NCBI RefSeq assembly: GCF_029227915.1
Contig: NC_079884.1
Coordinates: 20,770,001-20,834,000, forward strand
Length of the DNA stretch: 64,000 nucleotides
Direction: 5' to 3'
DNA from: Hydractinia symbiolongicarpus
Taxonomy: Eukaryota > Cnidaria > Hydrozoa > Anthoathecata > Hydractiniidae
Shown one piece after another: positions 22,837 through 33,268 of the stretch. Below the pieces are notes generated by a model, which searched no databases, was not told where the DNA came from, and saw only the letters and a program-made list of their open reading frames with translations. Positions within the stretch are counted from its first letter, which is position 1. The number at the start of each line of letters is the position of its first letter. Both the position numbers and the translations under genes were made by a program.

Positions 22837-24204
22837 TCAAAAGCTTTCTCTAAAATCTACAAAGGCAAAATAGAGATTCTTTCTCTTTCCTAAATACTTT
22901 TCCTGAAGCTGTCTGAGTAAAAATATTGCATCTGTAGTGCCACGCCCTGGAACAAAACCAAATTGCATCTTATCTATATCAATTCTTTCTCTAAGTAACT
23001 TATCAATCACTCTTTCAATAACTTTCATTACTTGATCAACTAACTTCAAACCTCTATAGTTACCCCTTTCTAATGCATCACCCTTGCCCTTGAAACAGTT
23101 CACTATTACACTCGACTGCCACTCACTCGGAATATCCTTTATAATCTGGTTAGCAAGACTTGTAATAAGCTCAACTCCAATATATCCAGATGCTTTTACC
23201 ATCTCTGCAACAATACCTGATACTCCTGCAGCCTTGCCAATCTTCAATTTCCTAATAGCCTCCACTACCCATTCTGTCTTGATCTGCATAGCTGGCCCTT
23301 CTACGACATCATCATCAGACAAATTATCCTCGTCCCAATCAAACTCAGTGTTAAGCAACCTCTGATAATGATTCTTCCAAGCTACCCTTTTCTCCTCCTC
23401 TGTGCTAGCTAAAACACCTTCATCATTACGTATACACTTCTCACCTACAATATCTTGATTAGTCTTCTTCATTTGCTTTGCTATCTTGAATACCTCATTG
23501 CGCTGGTCTTCCCTTCTTAACACATCTGCAAATCTGTTTCTCTCTGCTTCTGATTTTGCCTTATACACTGCTGTACGAGCGTGACGCTTAGCTTCTAAGT
23601 AAATATTTTTACTACCACCTGACTTCCACTCTTTCCAAAGTTTCCTCTTTTCCTTTATACACTGGTCAACCTCATTATTCCACCACCAGGTCTGTCTATG
23701 TCTAGCTGGTCCTTTCGTCCACCCACAGGTATCATCAGAAGCTTCTAGAAGACAATTCTTCAAAGTAGTCCAAGTACTTTCAACATTGTCACTATCACAT
23801 TGACTATTGTAGGCTAACTGCTGAACTTTTGCACTAAATTGTCTTGCTACAATCTCTTCCTTCAGCTTCCAGACTTTTCGACGGGGCCTGTACTTTCCCT
23901 TGGCTTCTTTAACACTCTTCAAGATAATATCACAAACCAGCAACCTATGCTGGGAAACACACTCTTCCCCCGATATAACTTTCACGTCCTTCACCACTTT
24001 CTTGTCTGACTTTCTAACCAAAAAGTAATCTATCTGTGTCTTACAACCACCTGACTCATATGTTATCAGCCTACTCTGTCTCTTACTGAATGATGTGTTG
24101 CAAACCACCATGTCCGTTGCCATTCCAAACTCAAGCAATCTCTCCCCTTCCTTATTTCTGCTCCCAAATCCATAGCCTCCATGCACACCTCTATAACCTT
24201 CAGG
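22837..24204 (-). pseudogene. LINE pol fragment: endonuclease C-terminus and first half of reverse transcriptase
   Basis: The frame is open from before 24186. It begins with GVHGGYGFGSRN, TQIDYFLVRKSD and SQHRLLVCDI, the last blocks of an APE-type endonuclease that normally runs some 150 residues further upstream. A basic linker follows, then the reverse transcriptase fingers ([55 protein letters not shown]). It ends in a premature stop after YFAFVDFRESF. There the relative at 55.4 kb has one base fewer in the A-run (TCTAAATC on the plus strand), which restores the usual VDLEKAF. A one-base insertion near 22853 explains the break. Confidence 0.8.
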
Positions 24205-24205
24205 T

Positions 24206-24415
24206 TGAAGTATTCTTATGATTTGGCGAAATATGAAGGTGAAGTATTCTTAACATATTCTTATTTTTCAGCAAAAAGTTTCGCTACAGCTGAATATGTT
24301 TCTTTTGAATGAGTTGCTCACACATATTTTTTAGTATACTGTTACGCATTTACAGCATGTTTATATTTTTTCCTCCCAGAGATATCAATCAAACCAAATA
24401 TAACAGGTTAACGAT
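24206..24415. other. Short spacer between the LINE and the BEN element
   Basis: The 12-base word GAAGTATTCTTA occurs twice (24208-24219 and 24241-24252), close to the 5' truncation point of the LINE. It could be a local duplication made at insertion. Otherwise nothing is seen. Confidence 0.35.
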
Positions 24416-24433
24416 TACCCTGGTATAAAATCT

Positions 24434-24800
24434 TATTAGGATCTTGTAAGATCCTGTAAGATCTTGTAAGATCTTACTTATGACAAGATCCTGCAAGATC
24501 TTTGTAAGATCTTGTTAAGAATCTTAAGAAAACTTAGTAAATCTTATTCAATAATATCTTACAAGATCTTATCAAGATCTTATCAAGATTCTTGAAAAAT
24601 CTTATAAATTCTTGTTACCAAAAATTGTCAAGATCTTATCACAAACTTATCAAGATCTTATCAAGATTCCCGAAAAATCTTATAAATTCTTGTAACCAAA
24701 ATTGCTAATATCTTGTCAAGATCTTATCAAGATTCTTGAAAATCTGATAAAACTCTAGTCACCTAAAATTCTCACAATCTTATCAAGATACTGAAAGCCT
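24434..24800. repeat. Left AAGATCTT palindrome array
   Basis: About nine exact AAGATCTT copies, many spaced 11-15 bases apart by words such as GTAAGATCTTGT and ATCAAGATCTTATC. The second half repeats a unit of about 78 bp (ATCAAGATCTTATCAAGATT, then CTTATAAATTCTTGT, then a CCAAAATTG word) about two and a half times. Confidence 0.75.
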
Positions 24801-25191
24801 TTAGCCATTAAAGAATATTTATTAAATTAATAAGAATTTTGATACTTTCAAGATATGTATATACATTAGTTTTAAATTATCTTTGCAGCTTGATCTACTA
24901 GTGAAAGCCAGTATTTTGTATAAATGTATGTGTGTGTTTTTTCACAGCAAGTTGCTTTTAGGTTGCTAAAATTTATTACTGACGTTACGACACATACGGA
25001 ATGTCAATAAATTTTAAAGTGTATATATCTTTATACATTACTGATGTCACTTATCTTACATCATATAAATTCTTGTCACAAAAAATGTATGTACATCAAT
25101 TATGAAGAAATTTATATATTTATTTATCCTCCAGAAAAACACCCAAAAAATTAACCTATTTTTTAGTTGATAAAGGCTTTGTTTTTATTAG

Positions 25192-25825
25192 GTACTTGAT
25201 GATGGCACAAATCTGCTGGATGTTCCTCGGGTGCCACATAAGTATCCTAAATACGCTCGAAATTTGGCCAAGAAATTGTGGACTGATGAGGAATTGTTAA
25301 ATGGCATCATCGAGCCACAAAAACAGTCCAAAACTGGAAAAATCACTTTGGATGTTCGCAAAGTTGGTTTGTTGAAAGGTATAGCAATCATTCTAAAAAT
25401 AATAAATCATTGGCGATACCTTATTTCTTTAGGGCTTATCGAAACAAAGGAGGTGAATAATGGACTTCACTCAATTATTATTTACATTTTTTTTCTTTTT
25501 CTGATCAAATGCTTTTAATTTTTTCATCTTCACAATATTTAACTTAATTAAATTTAGTCAAGTTTATTTCAGTCTCAATTTCCTTATAAATGAAAAAAAA
25601 GTAGATATTTTGCTCAATGTTAGAAAACAATGATAAAAAATATACACTCAGTTTAAAACTATTAGAAATATAACTTAAATACATTTTATTTGTATTATTT
25701 TAGAACTAATAAAAGTCATGTACCCATCCAAAGACTTTGAAAAGATGTGGTGCATGTGCCGAGCATCAGTAAATCAGATGGGACAGGATAAGAAAAAGAA
25801 AAAAACTCAACATTCCAACGAATGA
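25192..25825 (+). CDS. BEN-domain protein fragment, two exons
   Basis: Exon 25192-25378 follows TTTTTATTAG and ends AAAG|GTATAG. Exon 25704-25825 follows TATTATTTTAG and ends in TGA. The join is phase 1 and gives a 102-residue C-terminus. It contains YPKYARNLAKKLWTDEELLN, then KTGKITLDVRKVGLLKELIK, then FEKMWCMCRASVNQMGQ and a lysine-rich tail. This matches a BEN domain: an initial helix, an xxFTxEEL block, a K..LD..KV..L block, and a final helix ending INQ-like. BEN domains bind DNA or chromatin proteins. The frame is uninterrupted over both exons and the intron is retained, so this is a genomic capture and not a processed copy. No acceptable upstream coding exon was found inside the element. 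It may be a gene fragment or the last exons of a gene whose 5' part is to the left. Confidence 0.6.
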
Positions 25826-26039
25826 TTTTTTTCCTTTCTTTGTATATAATATATTCATAAAAAATATAGTTGTTGAATATCATTTATCCTATTTTTTGTC
25901 ATCATCAGAATGTCCAACGCTTTTGTTACAAATTAATTTTTAGGATTCTCTAATTTCTAATTAAAACCCTAAGATATTCGTAAAATCTCTGCAACTGTAA
26001 GATTTTGTACAGTATGATCATACAAAGAATAATGAAAGA

Positions 26040-26380
26040 ACTTGTTAGATCTTTGAAAATTTATTTTAAATATATTTTATCAACAATGTTGTAAGATCTT
26101 AACACAATTCTTAGTAAGAATTTTGTAAAATCTTACAAGATCTTGCACTTTTTTGCAAAGATCTTGTAAGATCTTACCAAGAATATTGTAAGATCTTTTT
26201 AAGAATCTTAGAAAGATCGTAGTAAGATCTTACCACAATTCTTTGTAAGAATCTTGGAAGATCTTGGAAGATCTTGCACGTTCTTGCCAAGATCTTGGAA
26301 GATCTTATCAAGAATATTGTAAGATCTAGGTAAGATTCTTAGTAAGATCTTAGTAAGATCTTAGTAAGATGTTTTATCAG
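26040..26380. repeat. Right AAGATCTT palindrome array
   Basis: About twelve exact AAGATCTT copies, with close variants, in words such as GTAAGATCTTAGTAAGATCT and GGAAGATCTTGCACG. Its outer end is the inverted counterpart of the left end of the element. Confidence 0.75.
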
Positions 26381-26384
26381 GGTA

Positions 26385-27440
26385 GTCTCATTTTGATTTC
26401 CCTAATTTCTTGGTTAACTAACAATTTTATTCTAAGCAAATTCTTAAGATATTTTTACAATTTAGGCAATTTTCACCCTGTTGTTCTTAAAGAAGTTATT
26501 CTTGTAAAAGGGGAGGCGTATGCCTCTCTTGTGTCAATGGTCAAATAAAACCATGTAAGTTTATCTCGCTAGAGTCCAATATGACAGTGTTATTAATGGC
26601 CATAACACAGTGCCAATTATGTATAGACTATGCGTAGTACACATTTTTTTATAAGAAACCAGTCTATAAGAAACCAGTCTATAAGAAACCTTAGGTTTAG
26701 AAAGTCAAAAACTTTTAGAAAATTTTAAGAAATTTGAACAGGAAGAGATAATCTTCCAACATTTAGAAACTTATTTACATAGCAAAAGAAGGGGGTACAG
26801 AAAAAAAGAGTTTTCATAAAGTTAGATGTTTAAACATGCGTCTATTTAGGGATCGTCTCAAAATGTTTGTACCGTTTTTTCGTATAATCATACGAACACT
26901 AAGAAGTACTTCATTTCGTGAAACGAATGTCATACAAAGTGCTTCGTTTAAAATAAAAATATAAACGAAGTTTATACGACCTTTTTAATACATGAAACGA
27001 ACTTAAACAACTTCAAAAGTACTGGCGTAATTGTGCATAATTATTTCAATACGAAACCAGAAACAAAAGAATTAAATGAAATTTTTTTAAAACACGAAAG
27101 GAAATGATACAAACTGTAAACGAAACCAGAAATAAAAGAAGTAAAATATGAGGTTTACTTCTTTGAAAAAACTAGCAAAATTGCGTATTTGTAGGTTCAA
27201 TTTACACAATCTACAGCGATCTTTTCACTTTCTACGATCTCGTTTTCATGATTTTCAAACGATCTACAGCGATCTCTTAGCTTCTACGATACCGTTTTCA
27301 TGATTTTTAAACGATCTACGGCGATCCTTTTGCTTCTATGATGCCGTGTTAATGATTTTTAAACGATCTACGGCGATCTCTTAGCTTCTATGATCCTATG
27401 CTTAATGTATTTCTAAAATGCAGTGCTAACTTGAACACAC
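26385..27440. other. Spacer between two TA-flanked elements
   Basis: No gene. It holds a threefold direct repeat of ATAAGAAACCAGTCT at 26650-26691 and a stretch at 26880-27140 with repeated CGAA(A/G)C and CGAAGT words. The 52-53 bp minisatellite at 27208-27410 is listed separately. Confidence 0.45.
27208..27410. repeat. Minisatellite, four units of 52-53 bp
   Basis: The word CTAC(A/G)GCGATC recurs at 27211, 27264, 27316 and 27368. Each unit reads CGATCTACAGCGATC, then TTAGCTTCTACGAT, then CGTTTTCATGATTTTTAAA. The units differ by a few substitutions. Confidence 0.75.
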
Positions 27441-27442
27441 TA

Positions 27443-28649
27443 CCATATTTTCCGGTATATAATCCGCACATCGTATAACCTCGCTATTTTAGGGAGTTAT
27501 AAACTAGATGCTATCAGATAGTCCGCACCTTCGTATAACCCGCATAAAATTTCAAACAATGTGTTTTACTCAGCCGCACCTTTGCATAACCCGCATCGTG
27601 TTAAGAAAAAAATTTAGCATATTTTTACTTACCCTAATCATTTTAGAAACATGTGCGTGTGTTCTGTTTTTTTCATGATGGAGGCAAGTGGGAGATGTTT
27701 AAACTCGTGAACCCCAAACACAAGAGCCGAGTGTCTGAACTAGCGACCCTCTCAGTCTTAACTTCCTCGTCTCCGATTGCCAAAATAATAATGAATTAAA
27801 ATTAATTTGACAATGCTGTTTTCCTTTTATTTGTAAACATTAGTTTCATCCAATAATAACTCTTACTTCATGCAACAAACAAACTGGTTTGTTTAAACAA
27901 ACAAACCAATAAAAAAACCCTCATGCTATCAGGTTATAAATCTAAAGTAAAATCTCTGTTTTCTATGTATATATTTAAGTTTTTTTGGCATAAAAGTAAA
28001 CAACATAATAATTATCACGGATTGTCTGTAACAGCAATGTCTGGAACGTTCTTTTCTAATGTTTATAGAATTCTGTTATCTATTTATATCCCAGCAATCA
28101 CAGTGTGCATGTTAAAATGAACGACGGCAATGAGGAGGAGATAGTTGCGTGTCTCTTATCAATTGTATTTTACATTTATTTTTGATATTTTGAGTGGACA
28201 CCTGTTGCCCGATAGCGATAAAAAAAGATAATTATTATCTATACTTTAATTTTAACATTTTTTTATATTTTTAACAGGAATAACTGCTATATTGCTCTAT
28301 TACCAGAAGCAAATCATTTCAATGTGCTCAATGTGAATGCAAAGATAAAAATAGATTAGAATTACATTCAACACAAAAGAAAAATGATCTTCAGAATAGT
28401 GTTTCAGAGAGAGAGCTCGTAATATTAGCAATAGAAATTTAAAGCAATTGCGCATGCAGTTATAATAATGTACGCACTTTATCCCGTTGGTACCATTTTC
28501 TTCAATGAATGTATAAACTTTAAATTTCACAATAAAAGACAGATAATATAAAACTTATCACATTACCTGCACCACATTATAACCCCCACCACCAGTGGAA
28601 GTTGTAAAAATTAACTTATAACCCGAGGGTTATATACCAGAAAATACGG
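27443..28649. mobile_element. TA-flanked non-autonomous DNA transposon (Tc1/mariner/pogo type)
   Basis: The left terminus reads CCATATTTTCCGGTATATAA. The right terminus, reverse-complemented, reads CCGTATTTTCTGGTATATAA. Each is bordered by TA (27441-27442 and 28650-28651), the duplication left by Tc1/mariner-type transposases. Behind the left terminus the word CGTATAACCCGCA recurs three or four times as subterminal repeats, and the right end has similar TTATAACCC words. There is no transposase frame in the 1207 bp, so the copy depends on an enzyme made elsewhere. The two termini differ by two substitutions in 20 bases, which suggests moderate age. Confidence 0.75.
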
Positions 28650-28651
28650 TA

Positions 28652-31600
28652 CTAAAAAAGTTGGTCTAGTGACTGTTTTAGGAAATTGTCTAGTTACAAT
28701 GTTTTAGAAAACTGGTGTACTAATATTGCCAATGTTAATAAGATCACTAGGCTATGGAATGTGAGGGTTCTTTAGTGTGTTCAGTGCAATTTTTGACATA
28801 TTAAATTAGTCTTGATATCATTTAACGTTAACAGTTTCTCTATTCAAATTCAATATTTTAATGACTGTATAATATCAGCTGTGAGTGTTGGTCAATAACG
28901 TATGGCAGTGTCAGTTACATATGTGAAGTTATTATTGTGTTATTACATTGTATCACGTCAAATTGGAGAATTATAGCAATATTTTTTTCTCTTGTTGTTC
29001 CTTTTACAATATGGGAAAATTTGGGTGTGTTGGGCATCCTTTGTAAGTTGTTTACGCAAGTAATCTGTTGATACAAGTCATTGTAGAAACATTGTAGAAT
29101 AAAATCACCAGTAATTGGCATGTGCCTGACGGTCAGGACATGTCGATGCGCTTGACGCTCAGGTCATGATGAAGCCCCTGACGCTCAAGGCATCTCTGGT
29201 ACACCTGATGCTTAGGGTAGGGAAGAAAACACCATAATTAGCATGTGCCTGACACTCAGGAAATGTCGATGCATCTGACGCTCAGTGCATCTCATCTGTC
29301 TCACGTACCTGATGCTCAGGGCATGAAGACGCCTATAATGCATATCCTGACGCTCTGGATATGCATTATATATTTGTGCATATGACGAAGCATGAAGGAG
29401 GCACCTTCATTCCTACCCATTCCCTAAAAATCTCTGTAATCTACGCATACCTAACGTGTTGTATCTACTCATTCTGATAGAAATAGATTGCGAACAATAG
29501 CTGTAGCTACAAACAAATAATTATTATGTTGATTAGGCTATCTAGGTTTTATTTGCATGCTAGCTATAAGCTAACAATATGGACTTTTTTAGTATATTTC
29601 ATTTCATATTATCTGCTCAGAAAATACTGGCGTCTGTGGACAAGAAAAATATGAAGGTTAATGTATTACTAATCATAACAGAACATTACAGGTAGGACCG
29701 GATGCAATTCATTTAAAAACGAAAGTGAATGGCACTTACTTGTTGAAACACTACTCACGCCAAAACAAACCAGTAGCATTCGTTAATCACATGACGGAAA
29801 ATCATTGGTATTGTTCTACACCTAGTTTGACTTAATACAAGGTCGAACGATGTCACACAGTTTGTGGCTTAGTTTAGCCCAATTTGCCCTATATGGTACA
29901 AGTACGAACAATCCACGAGCGCTCGACCAGAGGGCGCGATGGTTTGGTTTCGAGGCTGATCTCTACTGTAATCAGTCTAAGCGAACGGTCTCTAAAGGCA
30001 TCGGCGTTATACAAATACAGATAATTTAATTTAGAATATGATTGGATATTTCGCAGGTAAGTTCCACTAATGTAGATTACAAAAAATAAATTTAAGGATT
30101 ATGCGAATTTTAGTCGCTCTAGCGATCCGAGTGTGGACAGGCAACTATTCAATTTGACAAATGTTTTTACTCATTTCTTTGAGCTTAATGTTTATAATTT
30201 TAATTCTGATTGGCTCGTAACGTCAAAAATCGCCACCGATCATTAAAAAGTTCAAACTTTTTGAACTTCTTTGACGATCTCGTAAGCAAACCTTATGCGC
30301 AGCCTCACATCCCAATCACTAGAGCCCAAGCGACCAAAATTCGCTCAATTGAGATCAACCTTAACGCAATTTTACGTGAATAAACCTTATGCGCATGATC
30401 CTAATCGCATCAATTCGATGTTTTTAAGGTGGTTTAAAACAATTGATTTTATACGCATGCTTACAAAGTGCGGAAAAATTTGCAAATTGATCTCCTTTTA
30501 TTTTAACCTGCTATAAGTTATTCTTGATAAATAAGTTTGTTTTTACAAGAAAACAAACTTTATTAAAAAAAAATTTCTTTGCGATTGGTAATGTACACCG
30601 CATTTTCTCGTTGATGAATTCATGATGCCAATAAATGTGAATGAATTTTAATTTTCCTCTGTTTTTTTAACTGTTTTTTATTCACTTTATATTATTTTTT
30701 TTTCTTTAAGGATCATCCTTTTATTTAATTCAACAATTTTCGAAGTCCCGGAAGCAAGATTGATTCTTATCAAACAGCCTGAACACATCCTCCTTCTCAG
30801 GATATCTTGTCTAGTTATCATCAAAGGACAAAATACCTTTAAATGACGGTTGCTCAGCTATCATAGATGTGTCTTGAAATACATTTTACTCAGCTTACAA
30901 ATCGGATCACAGGAACGGTGAACACATAAGGTTTTTCCCAAAACTATTTCGGTTTTCTATATTGACGCGGAGGGTGTGTGAATATTATGTTCCGTGTGTC
31001 CGTAAATACTAACTAAATATGTAACGTTTTACGGTCGGGGTGAAAATCTAGTTTTGCTCCTTCGGTTGTACTAAAATGTCCAATTTTAATTGTGTAAGGC
31101 AAGAAAAAGCTGATTTTTTCATGATGTAAATATGTTGATTAGAGCTTTTTGTTCTCTAATAATATTTATGTTCTATAATAATGATGATATATAATATAAT
31201 TTTCTAAAATCAGTAAAAAAATTAAAATGCAAGATAACCTGCAATTTCCATTTGCCTAATGTAGGTCTTACTGGATATGAGTTGAAATGTAGACTTTGGG
31301 CAATTGCATACGGAATTTGCATGTCTAATTCATGCCTTGTTGACGAAATACCGAAAATGCAAACTCGTTTCCAAAATGCGAAAAACTACTTTTGAGGTTT
31401 CATCTAAAAGAGCTCTAGGGACAAGAATTAAGGCGGTGTTTTTTGGAGGATGGCGTTTATTTAAAATCTCCACTTTCAACCTCGTCCCAAGGGGATCTTG
31501 TATCCTTTCTGAAATCAGGTCAGCGATACTATAAAATGTTCGTCTCGCCGTCGTAAATATATTTCAAAATATGTTTTCCCGTGACATTAATCAACAGAAT

Positions 31601-33268
31601 CTTCATCCAAAAAAGTTGAAGGCTGCATTCTCAACATCATAGTCAGTGGGTTAAAATCCCCGTATAGATCACAGTCCGCTTACAGACATGCTTGACCTTA
31701 TGTAAGCTTTTTCTTAATACAGCAGGGTGGAGATTGAGCACAACCCTTAATGACTTGATGAATTGCTTTTTAGTTAATTTTATTTTGGGGTAATTTCATA
31801 CTCCATGAAGGAGCCTTTAAACGGCTTGTTCCAATATACATATGGAGCTTGTTTGTATTTAGTGCAGCGACCCGAGATTTCCACCTTTATGTGATTCAAA
31901 CTTTTCTTTACGTATTCTTTTAGTATCCCATACTAGCTTTCCAAAAAAAGGTTCCAATTAATTTGTTACGCCAATCCAATGTTTGTTCCTTATTCATCCA
32001 TCCATTCGTCGATGATCTATTTACGACTTTTAATTTAATTTCCCTGGTTTAGTTAAAAAATTAAGTAACACCCCTTTTGCTATCAAATGGAAGCGTTTAT
32101 TAAAGAGGGCGTCAACTTTTATAGAGCATTTACGGTACACACTTGTTATATACCGTGGAGGTTACACGAATGTCCTGTCCAGGGCAATCATTATTATTAC
32201 TGATCTATTTTTTTAAACCAAATTTTTCTAGACCAAAACCCCTTATGTTGAATTACAGGAACTATGGAAAAAGCTAATTTTTTGTGTTTTTGAGAATGAG
32301 AATTTTGACGATAGATGATGTGTATCTTCTATAAAAATTTAAAGAATTCTAAAATCGTGAAAAATATCGTACTTCTTCTGAATATTTACTACTAAAACAG
32401 TTTCCAGAACTTTTTAAGTTTGTTAGCCACGGGGTATAAACAAAGTTAACAAAATTAAACAAAGCCGACAAATGTGTTGTCCTATGTAGTTACTAAGGAG
32501 GCCTAAAAATGCTACCTTTGAAATTTTGTTAATACGGTGTCAGAATAAAGGAAATAGTGTTTTCGAAGTTGAAAAAATATTTCTTTCTCCTCAAAAACAT
32601 ATTTAGCTTCGTATTGTACTTCCTTCTCGAATTATATATATATATTCGATTGTTGAGTCTGTATAAAGAAAACTGTACATGCTCGTGCTTATTTATATTT
32701 TCATTAGTAAATCATAATACAAAAATATTTCATCGCAATTCTTGTGTGTATTTCATAGAACGACGGAATATAGAACACAACAAAACTGAATAAAGATCTG
32801 TCATTTTGGTCATCTGCCGAATCTAATGGGGTAATCTTTAGTGCTACCCGCAACGTAGAATTTTTTTTATATGTTGAAGAAAAGGCTTGGTAATACTAAA
32901 TATACTTAGTGGATTGGGTTCTAGTTGTAAAATAGTAGCTAACTACACATAATAAACCAACCAGAAATTCGCATATAAAAAGTTGTGCAAATTTATACGA
33001 GATAAACCAGTTCCCAGACCATACAACTGATAAAAATCTGAGTATCAAAAAATAAATAAATAAACACAACAAAACTTTAAAAGGCTTCTTTAGTAACTCT
33101 TTTAGTCAACCTCGTGTACAGTCCATAAAATGTAGGTTGCGTTGCCGACTATGTGAAACTCGGCGTAAACAAAAAAGGCATCTTTAAATTGTATAAAAAT
33201 AAGTCATTTCAATGGCGACTGCCCACCATTTTTAGTTGGTACTTCGATTGTTTTTATGGAAGGTGCTT
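28652..33268. other. Intergenic DNA with no recognised gene
   Basis: Apart from the hairpin cluster at 29118-29368, I see no coding segment with domain signal. A less AT-rich patch at 29890-30010 (CGAGCGCTCGACCAGAGGG region) has no frame. AT-rich filler, poly-A/T runs and unsupported short frames (30295-30516, 31304-31534, 32557-32793) make up the rest. The 3' UTR of the AdipoR gene should lie at the right edge. Confidence 0.45.
29118..29368. repeat. Cluster of eight small hairpins with a CTGACGCTCAG core
   Basis: The imperfect palindrome CCTGACGCTCAGG recurs eight times in about 250 bases, starting at 29125. Variants include CCTGACGGTCAGG, CCTGATGCTTAGG, CCTGACACTCAGG and CCTGATGCTCAGG. A higher-order unit is duplicated: CATGTGCCTGAC...TCAGG.CATGTCGATGC begins at 29119 and again near 29240. 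The last copy is extended into a 12-bp stem (TAATGCATATCC / GGATATGCATTA, 29336-29368) with the core as its loop. Confidence 0.7.

Larger units (their letters stand above)
21620..24205 (-). mobile_element. RTE-like non-LTR retrotransposon (LINE), 5'-truncated and frameshifted
   Basis: On the minus strand the element starts within the endonuclease domain (about 24205) and ends in a GAT trinucleotide tail at 21620-21640, typical of RTE-type LINEs. It carries the end of an apurinic-like endonuclease, a reverse transcriptase, an inserted Cys/His zinc-binding stretch (CGVCRKGVGSNSIFCQTCKH) and a C-terminal basic GAKPRGRPRKTWQEV motif. It is less AT-rich than its surroundings. At least three lesions break the reading frame, at about 22853, 22726 and 21900. 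No target-site duplication was recognised. A rearranged relative lies at 54865-55780 and a stub at 19021-19064, so the family was once active in this genome. Confidence 0.85.
24418..26382. mobile_element. TA-flanked DNA element with AAGATCTT palindrome arrays as ends and a BEN-domain cargo
   Basis: The left end reads CCCTGGTATAAAATCTTA. The right end, reverse-complemented, reads CCCTGATAAAACATCTTA. Each is bordered by TA (24416-24417 and 26383-26384), which fits the duplication made by Tc1/mariner/pogo-type transposases. Inside each end lies an array of about 340 bases built on the 8-bp palindrome AAGATCTT. I count about 9 exact copies on the left and 12 on the right, plus variants such as AAGATTCTT. 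The left array also has a longer direct repeat of about 78 bp. The interior carries two exons of a BEN domain on the plus strand. No transposase is visible. The termini were judged by eye; the true mobilising enzyme is unknown. Confidence 0.6.

Noticed and set aside
28117-28190. Small plus-strand frame beginning MNDGNEEEIVACLL inside the TA-flanked element
   Set aside because: Too short, no transposase motif and no splice partner.
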